Origin: a virus
Direction: 5' to 3' (one strand)
DNA: 64,000 bases
IMG/VR virus record: IMGVR_UViG_3300032235_000637
Span: 24,490 to 88,489 of that record
Both the position numbers and the translations under genes were made by a program. The stretch's first letter is position 1. Each line of letters starts with the position of its first letter. Of this stretch, positions 6,771 through 14,818 are shown piece by piece. Under the pieces are notes generated by a model. That model saw only the letters and a program-made list of their open reading frames with translations, was not told the origin of the DNA and made no database searches.

Positions 6771-7856
6771 ACCACAAATGGTTTTACCCAATGTCGCGAT
6801 GTTGGCTAATCCACTGTTGATCATGACTTGCTCCACACCAAATGTCTCTTGACCAAGAGCTACGATATTAAAACCTTGTTGCCAGTTAAATGTCGTACCG
6901 TATGCAGAGTTCAGCGAACAAAGACAACCACCTTCAAAACCATAAATTTGTTTTTCAGGACGATTACCAACAGCAGGAATGCGTTGACATGTGCTACCGA
7001 TTCTGTGAGTATGACCATGTAGAATAGATGCGCCCCATTTATCAATCTCACCACGAGCAGAATAACCACCATTCTTACGCACAGTCGTTCCGTGTGTAAC
7101 AATCAAACCATTCAAATCCACGTAATCAACATGCTCAACTTTATTTTGATAATCACCCATGAACACGTTCTGATAGCTTAGTCTTTCAGTGATTTCTGGA
7201 AGGCAACCAAGTTCTCCCAAACGATCCGATAGATAACGTCTCCATCTACCATCAATCGATTGACCGCTGTGATTGGAAACGGTTTCATAGATTTTAGCAC
7301 CATTGGACACGGAAATCAGATCATCCAAAAATTGATGATATGCCTTACGCTCATCCAAGAGACTCCAATGCTTTTTAATATCTTTTGGATATTTGGAAAT
7401 GGCAAGCATATCCATAGTATCACCATTCAATACAATCGTTCTTGGTTGCAATTCAGCAATTGTTTCAAGAAAGATATTGATAGCCGATTCGTCATGGCAA
7501 CCAAAATGGAAATCAGAACCAACGACAGCATACTCATTCAATCCGTAAGACACTGAATTATTATTCAGACTATTGACTTTAATTGGAGCAAGTTGTTCGA
7601 GAAATGCAAAGACTTCATCCTCTGTCTTTTTGAATTTCTGTGGTTTGTCACGTTGCATATTTTCCACTACGTAACCCTGTTTATGAGATACAGTAGGTTT
7701 CACATCTTCATATTCGGATGTGATCACATTATCCTCATAATAACGTTTGATCCAGCCTTGGGCTGTTGATTTAGGCACTCCGTATGTATCGTAGATCATT
7801 GAAAATGTCCAACCTTTATCAATACGCGCATCGATTACTTCTTGTTTATTTATCAT
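6768..7856 (-). CDS. Calcineurin-like metallophosphoesterase with N-terminal HTH
   Basis: 362 aa. Residues ~14-40 (KGWTFSMIYDTYGVPKSTAQ) look like a small helix-turn-helix. The phosphoesterase motifs follow in order: SDFHFG (~114-119), NGDTMD (~144-149), a degenerate NH motif (SNHSG), THGT, and HGHTHRIG. These bind two metals and hydrolyse phosphodiesters or monoesters. The HTH plus phosphoesterase arrangement suggests a DNA-associated role, but the substrate is unknown. Confidence 0.85.
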   Translation of the reverse strand: MINKQEVIDARIDKGWTFSMIYDTYGVPKSTAQGWIKRYYEDNVITSEYEDVKPTVSHKQGYVVENMQRDKPQKFKKTEDEVFAFLEQLAPIKVNSLNNNSVSYGLNEYAVVGSDFHFGCHDESAINIFLETIAELQPRTIVLNGDTMDMLAISKYPKDIKKHWSLLDERKAYHQFLDDLISVSNGAKIYETVSNHSGQSIDGRWRRYLSDRLGELGCLPEITERLSYQNVFMGDYQNKVEHVDYVDLNGLIVTHGTTVRKNGGYSARGEIDKWGASILHGHTHRIGSTCQRIPAVGNRPEKQIYGFEGGCLCSLNSAYGTTFNWQQGFNIVALGQETFGVEQVMINSGLANIATLGKTICG

Positions 7857-7864
7857 CGCTTTTA

Positions 7865-8209
7865 TTACTTAATTTCTTCTTTGTGTTTTTTAGCCAATTC
7901 TTTATTATGTTGATATTTTTGTATAAAATGCTCATCCCCTTGAACTGTATGTTCTGTATCATCCCACCCATCATCATAACCCATGTCATCCACTGTCGTG
8001 GTATGAACATTGATCTTGTCACCATCCTCTGCGGTTGCTTGTCGTATTCCAATAATTTTTCCTTCATCGTCTTTGATGAGAATAGAGCATTTCCCATCAT
8101 AATACCATGGGAGTCTCATAAGATAGGTGATAGCTCCTCCGAAATTGATTTCACAATTTCCTTCAGGATCAAGCTTGTTTAGCTCTTTAATGAGTTCTTT
8201 CGTTTTCAT
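7865..8209 (-). CDS. Hypothetical protein, 114 aa
   Basis: Starts MKTKELIKELNKLDPEGNCEI, resembling small phage proteins that open with a KELIKEL-LDP helix. The middle is acidic (DDMGYDDGWDDTEH) and the end is Lys-rich. ATGA overlap with the upstream gene at 8206-8209. No function assigned. Confidence 0.6.
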   Translation of the reverse strand: MKTKELIKELNKLDPEGNCEINFGGAITYLMRLPWYYDGKCSILIKDDEGKIIGIRQATAEDGDKINVHTTTVDDMGYDDGWDDTEHTVQGDEHFIQKYQHNKELAKKHKEEIK

Positions 8210-8436
8210 ACAAATGAGGGTTTCACTTGACCTGTTTCAACCGCTTCCCAAAAAGTTTTCAATTTTTCAATATCTGCTGATTCCATGTCCGATAATAGAA
8301 CTTCATCACCATCATCAACATATTTCACCCAAAAAGCATCAGATTTGAAAATGATGTAAGCATTCATATCATCATTCCACCCTTCTACTTGGACACAATC
8401 ACCGACGAACAATTCTTCGCCAGTATGGTCGGTCAT
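8206..8436 (-). CDS. Hypothetical protein, 76 aa
   Basis: Begins MTDHTGEELFVGDCVQVEGW, an SH3-like opening found in small phage proteins. The open frame extends far into rmlB, but ATG 8436 is chosen because a TAAATACT box (8440-8447) lies three bases upstream and the longer start would overlap rmlB. ATGs at 8460 and 8469 are alternatives. Confidence 0.55.
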   Translation of the reverse strand: MTDHTGEELFVGDCVQVEGWNDDMNAYIIFKSDAFWVKYVDDGDEVLLSDMESADIEKLKTFWEAVETGQVKPSFV

Positions 8437-8439
8437 TCC

Positions 8440-8447
8440 AGTATTTA
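8440..8447 (-). promoter_or_regulatory. Late-type TAAATACT box
   Basis: Minus strand TAAATACTGGAATG, between the rmlB stop and the chosen start at 8436; same geometry as other late boxes. Confidence 0.4.
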
Positions 8448-8449
8448 TT

Positions 8450-9421
8450 TTATTTCGCATACGATCCATATTTATTTTTATAAAATTCCACAGTCTCTTT
8501 GAGAGCTTCGTCATGATTCCGTAATTCAAAAGGAATATGAGATTCGATGGCATAACGGAAGTCATGCCCCTTTCTATCTTCGACAAATTTGATATTAGGT
8601 GTCACTCCCAATATACTACCAATATCTTTGATCATGTCAAGGTTTGTTTTTTCAATTCCCGAACCAATGTTGGTAGAACAGTATGGATTACTAGCGATTT
8701 CCAACAACCATTTGTTGTGATCTTCAACATGAATCCACTCACGGATGTTCTCTCCTGTTCCATAGACAGGAATTGGTTCACCTCTTACGATAGAGCGAAT
8801 TACAGTGGGGAGAAATTTCTCATTTGCTTGGTGCTTACCGAAATTGTTACAGCAGTGTGTCGTGGTGATGTCTAATCCATAAGTCGTGACATAAGAGTTA
8901 GCAATCAGATCAGCAGATGCTTTGGATGCAGCATAAGGACTTCTTGGGTTGAATGGTGAATCTTCTGTGAATGCGGGGTCATTCACGTTCAAGTGTCCGA
9001 ATACTTCGTCAGTGGAAATATTAATAACTTTTGCTTGAGGTTGATATTTTCGCACCCATTCCAATAGAGACACCATACCAATTACATTATTTTCAATAAA
9101 TGCTTCGGGAGAATTGATGCTGCGATCAACATGAGATTCAGCAGCAAAATGGAAGATGTAATCGAATTTCCATTCTCTAGCTCGACTCAAGGATGAGTCT
9201 AAATTCATAATATTTTCCCTATATTCATAATATAAATTATCAGGATTTGATGTGATCCAATTGTAAGATTCTTTTATCAAAGGTCTTGCGCCAATTCCAT
9301 ACTTATCGATATTCACCAACTGGAGATTTTTATATTTTCGGAGAACCATTTCAATGAAATTACTCCCAATGAATCCACACCCACCAGTAACCAACACTTT
9401 ACAATTTGTTAAATCAATCAT
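8450..9421 (-). CDS. rmlB: dTDP-glucose 4,6-dehydratase (RmlB-like)
   Basis: 323 aa extended SDR enzyme. Rossmann motif GGCGFIG at residues 13-19, HFAAESHVDRS near 91-101, catalytic STDEVFG at 136-142 and YAASK at 163-167, and NNFGKHQANEKFLP near 192, all characteristic of RmlB. It converts dTDP-glucose to dTDP-4-keto-6-deoxyglucose, the branch point for deoxysugars. RmlA and an RmlD-like enzyme are encoded at 20.7-22.4 kb; no RmlC epimerase is seen. A TTGACA/TAAAGT promoter-like pair and AAGGGA lie upstream. Confidence 0.92.
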   Translation of the reverse strand: MIDLTNCKVLVTGGCGFIGSNFIEMVLRKYKNLQLVNIDKYGIGARPLIKESYNWITSNPDNLYYEYRENIMNLDSSLSRAREWKFDYIFHFAAESHVDRSINSPEAFIENNVIGMVSLLEWVRKYQPQAKVINISTDEVFGHLNVNDPAFTEDSPFNPRSPYAASKASADLIANSYVTTYGLDITTTHCCNNFGKHQANEKFLPTVIRSIVRGEPIPVYGTGENIREWIHVEDHNKWLLEIASNPYCSTNIGSGIEKTNLDMIKDIGSILGVTPNIKFVEDRKGHDFRYAIESHIPFELRNHDEALKETVEFYKNKYGSYAK

Positions 9422-9430
9422 ATTTCCCTT

Positions 9431-9458
9431 ACTTTAGCGTTGAATTAACCAATGTCAA
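9431..9458 (-). promoter_or_regulatory. Sigma-70-like promoter before rmlB
   Basis: Minus strand TTGACA (9458-9453), a 16-base spacer, then TAAAGT (9436-9431). Two other minus-strand sites begin with the same TTGACATT. Confidence 0.45.
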
Positions 9459-9500
9459 GAGTATTTTTTAAATCATTTCAAAAAATTTCATCATATTGAC

Positions 9501-9508
9501 TAAATATT
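9501..9508 (+). promoter_or_regulatory. Late-type TAAATATT box before tnpB-like gene
   Basis: Plus strand GACTAAATATTTATGTGACC: the box, one base, then ATGTGA overlapping the GTG start at 9512. Matches the context of virion genes. Confidence 0.5.
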
Positions 9509-9511
9509 TAT

Positions 9512-10849
9512 GTGACCACTTTGAAAATCAAACACGAATGTGATTCTGATCTGACAGCATTTCTCAGGGAATGTAATAAGATCAAAAGGATTGCGTTTAA
9601 TTTGTTCAAAATAGAGTATGATAGAAATGTAGTCAATAAGATTATCAAAAATGATTACAATATCAATTATAATTTGGTTGATATTTCTATTTTGGAATAT
9701 CAAGTTAGTAACGCTTTTGATTTGATGAAATCCTGTAAAGAACGTAAGCAATCTAAAATGACTTTCGGTTCTTTATTACAATGGAAAAGATTTAATAAGG
9801 GAATCATCTCTAAAGAGGAATTTAATAATATCAAAAATACCCAACCAATTCTATTTACTGGTAGATCAAACGAGTCGTTTGGTAATCGTAAGATAAAATT
9901 AGATATTTATAATAAACAAATTATTTTCAAACGCACCAAAAAAGACCACTATAATCTCAAGATTATCACATCCAATTCTCGTTGGAAAATGCTTGAGAAG
10001 TTGCAGAATTATTTTGAATTCAATTCTACGCCAATCACTTATAAATTAGATAATAATTATATTTATATAACTTTTGATGAGTCAGTTCTAAAAGAACGCG
10101 AACACCATTTTATTGACAATAGAATCGCTGGATTAGATTTGAATCCAAATTATATCGCTTTTACTATTAGGGATTTCAATAATGATTCTATCGTTCATAA
10201 GACTGTTTATGATCTTACCAAGTTAAATGATACTCATAATAAGAATAAAAAAGATCATGAAGTGGTGGAAATCTCTAAGAGTATTTCAAATCTCTGTAAG
10301 CATTATAAAGTGGAGTGTGTTGGTCTTGAAAAACTTACTATGACTTCCAAGAATCATAACAAGGGTCGTAAGCTGAATAGATTACTTAATAATTCTTGGA
10401 ATCGTAATAGATTCGTTAATAATCTCAAGAAACGTCTTAATATTTTAGGTATTAAAAATCAAGAATTGATATGCGCTTATTCATCTACCGTGGGATGCTT
10501 AGATCATCCAGAAGAAACAGACAGTATTGCAGCAGCCTTGGAAATGGCTCGTCGTTGCTATGTATTTTTAAATCGCTATGTTAAAAAGCGTAAAGAATTT
10601 TCAGATGTGGATGTTATGTTCCCATCGTTCAACAGGGGTCTGATAAAAGAGAGATGGAATTCAATTCTATCAGACTATAACCCTAAGAACATGGGATACA
10701 AAGGTATTCACGAATATCTGAAAGCTAATAAGAAATCGAATGAGTTAAGATTTCTCTTCAAGGACTATGATTTTAGTTCTTGGAGTTGTTTTAGTCTAAA
10801 ATCATACAAAAGTTTGGTAGCTTGCTACCAGAATGTGTTTGATTTATGA
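9512..10849 (+). CDS. TnpB-like RuvC nuclease lacking the zinc finger
   Basis: 445 aa, GTG start. The N-terminus (LKIKHECDSDLTAFLRECNK) and middle resemble IS605 OrfB/TnpB wedge and REC regions. RuvC residues are intact: D209 in IAGLDLNP, E273 in VGLEKL, D337 in ETDSIAAALEMARR. The four-Cys zinc finger normally between RuvC II and III is absent; only AYSSTVGCLDHPEE remains. A ~95-residue C-terminal extension follows. Known TnpB proteins are RNA-guided DNA nucleases. No TnpA or element ends are seen, and the gene sits behind a phage late box next to the probable small terminase. It could be a homing-type element or a domesticated nuclease. Confidence 0.8.
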   Translation: MTTLKIKHECDSDLTAFLRECNKIKRIAFNLFKIEYDRNVVNKIIKNDYNINYNLVDISILEYQVSNAFDLMKSCKERKQSKMTFGSLLQWKRFNKGIISKEEFNNIKNTQPILFTGRSNESFGNRKIKLDIYNKQIIFKRTKKDHYNLKIITSNSRWKMLEKLQNYFEFNSTPITYKLDNNYIYITFDESVLKEREHHFIDNRIAGLDLNPNYIAFTIRDFNNDSIVHKTVYDLTKLNDTHNKNKKDHEVVEISKSISNLCKHYKVECVGLEKLTMTSKNHNKGRKLNRLLNNSWNRNRFVNNLKKRLNILGIKNQELICAYSSTVGCLDHPEETDSIAAALEMARRCYVFLNRYVKKRKEFSDVDVMFPSFNRGLIKERWNSILSDYNPKNMGYKGIHEYLKANKKSNELRFLFKDYDFSSWSCFSLKSYKSLVACYQNVFDL

Positions 10850-10860
10850 TAGCTCAAGAG

Positions 10861-10868
10861 TAAATATC
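10861..10868 (+). promoter_or_regulatory. Late-type TAAATATC box
   Basis: Plus strand GAGTAAATATCAATATGG, three bases before the ATG at 10872 and 12 bases after the tnpB-like stop. Confidence 0.5.
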
Positions 10869-10871
10869 AAT

Positions 10872-11336
10872 ATGGATCACGATGAAGATGATGATTTTTT
10901 GAATGCGGAAGTGGATGATATTATTTCACAAATCAAAAATCAATCAAAAATTGTTAATCAATTACCAAAAAATAAACCAGATCTCAAGAAAGAAGATTTG
11001 GAAGAATTTGTTATTACCAATGCTGGTAAAGTCGTGAATCATTCTTTGGAAATGGTTGAGAATCTTAAATTGGAAGTTCTTGCTGGTGCAGATTCCAAGT
11101 TGATTGAGTCTGTATCAGAATTGGTGAAAGCTACCACATCTGCGATTGATGCTCTTTCCAAATTAAAAATATCGGAGGACAAAATCAAAGCACAGAAAGA
11201 AATCACTCAAATGAATATTCAAGCAAAAATCATTCGAGATGAAGAGGAGAGCAATACTCCAAAATTAACTTTCACTAGAAACGATATCATCAAATTGTTG
11301 AATCAAAAAGAAGAATCACCAGTAGTGGATGTTTAA
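10872..11336 (+). CDS. Putative small terminase subunit (gp16-like)
   Basis: 154 aa from the ATG at 10872, chosen because it directly follows a TAAATATC box. An acidic N-terminus is followed by a long helical core (residues ~55-125) with the pattern of T4 gp16 coiled-coil regions (VNHSLEMVENLKLEVLAGAD, then SELVKATTSAIDALSKLKI), and a C-terminal KLTFTRNDIIKLLN resembling the closing VFVGS-type motif of gp16. Small terminase recognises DNA and regulates gp17. It lies far from gp17 (30 kb), unlike T4. Assignment is by pattern and length. Confidence 0.5.
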   Translation: MDHDEDDDFLNAEVDDIISQIKNQSKIVNQLPKNKPDLKKEDLEEFVITNAGKVVNHSLEMVENLKLEVLAGADSKLIESVSELVKATTSAIDALSKLKISEDKIKAQKEITQMNIQAKIIRDEEESNTPKLTFTRNDIIKLLNQKEESPVVDV

Positions 11337-12244
11337 TTACCCAACTGTCCATCGACAGTATTGAGTTTGTATTCTTCGTTCTTGTCTGGTTTCTGTATTT
11401 TGAGAACAGTGTCTCTCTTATCAAAAACATCACCGAAGATATCTTCTTCAAAGATTTCATCCTTGTCTCCTTCTTTCAATTCTTTCTCAAATACATAATT
11501 TGAAGATGTTGCATTATTCTTTTCTGAATCGAATGGGGAGTAATCTTTTTTATCTCTAAAGATTCGGAAATGCTCTTCTCCAATAACTTCTTTAACCTTA
11601 TCGAAAATTTGACTTCTGATGTCTGACATCTTCACACGATAGTAAGAGTCCTTGACATTGATTGTGCCATGAGATTTTTGTTGCCATTCTCCTGTTTTCT
11701 CCAGTGAATATCTTTGCTGCGGTGCTTTATCAACAATTGGTAAGGTGTTGTCATTCACCACACTAGCGTTCAAAGAAGAACGAAACATCTTCTCTACTTC
11801 TTTATTGGCAGATACTATCATGTTCTGTATGAATTTTGGAGACTTATTGTAAATGTCCACTGGTATTTCCAATGGGTAATCACCATCTTCGAATAAGGTA
11901 GTGTTATGTCTAGTTATTTCTTTATTACCAACATTTCCAAGTATATCAGGAATCGCTTCAAAATACTTTTTATCCTTTGCCAATTCTTTAGCATAAGATG
12001 ACAACGGACCATTCGATAATTGCTTGACGTAATAGGCAATGTCCCATGGTTCCAAATCTTTTCCTTCTTCATCCAATTTATTAATAAATTTTTCCAATTG
12101 GTTGAGTCCTAATTCGTAAATCTTTTTAAATTCTATCATGAACTCAATTTCCACTTTGGAAAATTTGTCATCAATATTTTTATAATTCACCAAATCTTCT
12201 TTAGTGAATAGAATGCTACGGAGTATTTCAATTTTATTTCTCAT
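11333..12244 (-). CDS. Hypothetical tail/baseplate-region protein, 303 aa
   Basis: Charged, mostly helical, with an acidic C-terminus. It overlaps the hub gene upstream by ATGA (12241-12244) and lies at the end of the baseplate operon, so a virion or tail-assembly role is likely. No family recognised. Its stop overlaps the convergent gp16-like stop by four bases, leaving no room for a separate terminator. Confidence 0.65.
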   Translation of the reverse strand: MRNKIEILRSILFTKEDLVNYKNIDDKFSKVEIEFMIEFKKIYELGLNQLEKFINKLDEEGKDLEPWDIAYYVKQLSNGPLSSYAKELAKDKKYFEAIPDILGNVGNKEITRHNTTLFEDGDYPLEIPVDIYNKSPKFIQNMIVSANKEVEKMFRSSLNASVVNDNTLPIVDKAPQQRYSLEKTGEWQQKSHGTINVKDSYYRVKMSDIRSQIFDKVKEVIGEEHFRIFRDKKDYSPFDSEKNNATSSNYVFEKELKEGDKDEIFEEDIFGDVFDKRDTVLKIQKPDKNEEYKLNTVDGQLGN

Positions 12245-13551
12245 TCAACTTCATTTTTTATTTTGCTACTACTACCAACGTAGGTCTTACAGCATTTGAA
12301 TTCATTAGTATAGGTATCACTCGAAAAAATATGGCGCACTTCTGTTACAAACCACCTACCATACATTTTCGTATCACCTTTTTGTTTCACTTCTCCAATT
12401 TTAACAATATCTAAAAATTTACCTGCTTCTCTTCCAGTGAATCCTATGTTACTGAAAATACAATTCAAATTATAAAATGTTAATAAATTACACATTTCAG
12501 CTTCCACCATTTTCACAGTATCTTCAACTTCATATGGTGTTCTATAATGTCTAAATTTTTGTTTCGTGGTTTTATTTCTCACGACAAATGGTTTGGGACT
12601 ACCACCAATTGCTTTGAAAACATCAACAAATTTGGTCTTCCATTTTTTCTCAATATCTTCCAATTTTAAAATTTTCATTTTTTGGACACCTAAAAATTTG
12701 TCATACCCATGAACAACTGAATTGATAAAGAAATCATTATTCCATTCATACAGAGGTGTATTATATGCGAAATTTTTCAAACCACTGGAAAATTTACTAA
12801 CTTTCGCATCAGGTGGTGGGTTGTTTTCATTTTCAGCAACGCTTTTATCTGACAAATCAGCAGTGGTAAAAGCATCTGTCGTATTTTTTTTATTTTCTGA
12901 AAAAATCTTGGTGAGATACATCATTTGATATTTCCCAATTTTTTTATTTTTCATTATGAGTGCTTTAGTATAAAGTTCTCCATCTTTACCATAAAAATAT
13001 TTTAGTAGATGATAGACCAAATCAATGTATCTGAAAGACATGGGTGGTATGTAAGAAAAATCAAAATCTCCGCTTTCCCAATTTTCTTTATCGATTTTAT
13101 CTTCTCCCAATAATTCAATAAAAATGTCTTTTAAGATATCACCTATTTTACCACTGAACGATTTGTTGTATGGAATGGTGTCCATAAACGGTAACATATC
13201 TTTATGGATTATCTTAAATTTTTTAATATTTTCCGAACGAACTTCAACATCTCCACTGTTATCTTCTTGTAATAAGATAAATTCTTCTTCTATTTTTTCT
13301 TCCTCATCTTTGGGTTTTAAGAAAATTTTAACTTCATCTCTTCCATCACCTCTTAAAAGATATTTCTCTTCGAATAAATCATAAGGGTTTGCGACAGCAA
13401 TCGTTCCCCTTAAAAAAGGATTGAAAATACTATCTACCAAAGTTAAACCTTTGACAGCAGAACTAGCATATTTATTTTCATCTCCGTCAGAATTTTTAAA
13501 CGTGTATTCGTATTCAAATTCTACATCATTTATCTTACATACCTCAGCCAT
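12241..13551 (-). CDS. Baseplate hub protein (gp27/VgrG-like)
   Basis: 436 aa. The C-terminal segment KMYGRWFVTEVRHIFSSDTYTN ... KCCKTYVG follows the closing barrel pattern of phage hub proteins (G-W-V--V-H-F----Y--EF). The N-terminus (YASSAVKGLTLVDSIFNPFL, then GTIAVANPYDL) also fits the gp27 tube-like domain. T4 gp27 is 391 aa. It would form the trimeric hub joining tube and spike. Starts in a TAATG overlap with the preceding gene. Confidence 0.6.
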   Translation of the reverse strand: MAEVCKINDVEFEYEYTFKNSDGDENKYASSAVKGLTLVDSIFNPFLRGTIAVANPYDLFEEKYLLRGDGRDEVKIFLKPKDEEEKIEEEFILLQEDNSGDVEVRSENIKKFKIIHKDMLPFMDTIPYNKSFSGKIGDILKDIFIELLGEDKIDKENWESGDFDFSYIPPMSFRYIDLVYHLLKYFYGKDGELYTKALIMKNKKIGKYQMMYLTKIFSENKKNTTDAFTTADLSDKSVAENENNPPPDAKVSKFSSGLKNFAYNTPLYEWNNDFFINSVVHGYDKFLGVQKMKILKLEDIEKKWKTKFVDVFKAIGGSPKPFVVRNKTTKQKFRHYRTPYEVEDTVKMVEAEMCNLLTFYNLNCIFSNIGFTGREAGKFLDIVKIGEVKQKGDTKMYGRWFVTEVRHIFSSDTYTNEFKCCKTYVGSSSKIKNEVE

Positions 13552-13952
13552 TAGAAATGCCTCCCATTGAATATAGTATTTTTTGTAATATCGTTATAAA
13601 GCAATACTCTGTATTCCAATTTGATATATTTCAACCTTATACCACCATCAACCCAAAATGGAGGGTTTTGGATTTGGTCTTTATTCATCAGATACAAAAT
13701 CCACCATGATTTAATATCACCGTAAATTTTATAAGATAAAGTCGTCATGGGCATTCTGGTTGTCACATCATAAAATTCCACGAATTCTGGATCTAAATCT
13801 ACTAAATCAATTTTATTTAAAATATTATAGAAATAGAAATCTTTATCATCGACCTTTTCTGTATATACTCTAAAAATACGCTCATAATCCCCAATATTCA
13901 GCGTGGAAAGGGACTCTATGTTATTTTGGTAATCTCCTCGTTTTTCTTCCAT
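13551..13952 (-). CDS. Baseplate protein, gp53/LysM-like
   Basis: 133 aa. The segment YDVTTRMPMTTLSYKIYGD, followed by SWWILYLMNK, then PPFWVDGG and YIKLEYRVLLYNDI, resembles the gp53/LysM-like wedge protein pattern (start, WW-I---N, P---G--L). In T4, gp53 joins the wedges to the hub. Shorter than T4 gp53. Position between hub and tube-cap genes supports a baseplate role. Preceded by a TAAATGAT box that includes the stop codon of the previous gene. Confidence 0.45.
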   Translation of the reverse strand: MEEKRGDYQNNIESLSTLNIGDYERIFRVYTEKVDDKDFYFYNILNKIDLVDLDPEFVEFYDVTTRMPMTTLSYKIYGDIKSWWILYLMNKDQIQNPPFWVDGGIRLKYIKLEYRVLLYNDITKNTIFNGRHF

Positions 13953-13953
13953 A

Positions 13954-14805
13954 TCATTTAACTTTGTCCATGAAGTTGCTAACTTCGGTTGTCAATGAAG
14001 TGAGTGACATTGTAATTTGATAGCCATCAGGTGTGATAGCACCATTTACGAGTCTTCTCGCACCGATCATACTAACAGAAAAATTGCTACAATAAGCCCA
14101 TCTCATGTATCTCAAACCCTTTAATTTTACTTGGTAAATATGAGGAGGTTCCATGGTAATGGATGTTAGCCTTTTTGGTCTATTAATTCTTGTTAATTTA
14201 TCAATCAAATCATAATTTTTCTGAACAGCATCTCCATTTATCGTGTTGAATAATGGGAATGTTATTTCCAATGCACCATCGTTCTGTGCATATTGATATA
14301 ATTTAGGTGTTTCAATGTAAGAGCCAGGTGCGGTAGACATTCCTTTACCAAATCCACCAGCAGCTTTTTTAAATTCTTCCATATTACCTATACTAGAAAC
14401 CATTTCCCCTCCTTGTTTTACCAATTTAGAAATATTTTCTTTACCTTTAAATTCTTGCAAAGGTGCTAATATCTCATTAGAACCAGTTTGTAGCAAACTG
14501 TCAACTTTCGCTAAGGCTCCGTTTTGAAAAGTATCACCAAATTCATTTGAGAACGATCTAACACTATCACCAAAGTATGGTATAAAAAAATCATCAACTT
14601 TTTCAACGTTTTGATACAATCCTTCATAAAATTCATCAGCACTTTTAGCTGTAGCCAAATTTATATAACTCTGTAACCTATTCAAAGCGGCACTCGATTT
14701 TATTTTATAGGATGACAATTTTACATAAGGCGCAACATTTCGATATGGACTATTTCTGGGAACAGAAGTCCAGTCGTATTCTTTATGTACATTGATCGTA
14801 GCCAT
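13954..14805 (-). CDS. Baseplate tail-tube junction protein (gp48/gp54-like)
   Basis: 283 aa. The C-terminal half (KLYQYAQNDGALEITFPLFNT, SITMEPPHIYQVKLKGLRYM, then TPDGYQITMSLTSLTTEVSNF) matches tube-fold baseplate caps, where a P-xY-V-v-G motif and closing PD-y-v-m-l strand are typical. These proteins start tube assembly on the baseplate. N-terminal 150 residues are Ser/Ala-rich and helical. A TAAATAAT box precedes the start. Confidence 0.55.
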   Translation of the reverse strand: MATINVHKEYDWTSVPRNSPYRNVAPYVKLSSYKIKSSAALNRLQSYINLATAKSADEFYEGLYQNVEKVDDFFIPYFGDSVRSFSNEFGDTFQNGALAKVDSLLQTGSNEILAPLQEFKGKENISKLVKQGGEMVSSIGNMEEFKKAAGGFGKGMSTAPGSYIETPKLYQYAQNDGALEITFPLFNTINGDAVQKNYDLIDKLTRINRPKRLTSITMEPPHIYQVKLKGLRYMRWAYCSNFSVSMIGARRLVNGAITPDGYQITMSLTSLTTEVSNFMDKVK

Positions 14806-14809
14806 TGAT

Positions 14810-14817
14810 ATTATTTA
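14810..14817 (-). promoter_or_regulatory. Late-type TAAATAAT box
   Basis: Minus strand TTAAATAATATCAATGGC, four bases from the ATG at 14805. Confidence 0.6.
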
Positions 14818-14818
14818 A

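Noticed and set aside
9422-11340. Complete IS605-type insertion sequence
   Set aside because: No TnpA gene, no terminal hairpins and no target-site signs flank the TnpB-like gene; the start context is that of a phage gene.
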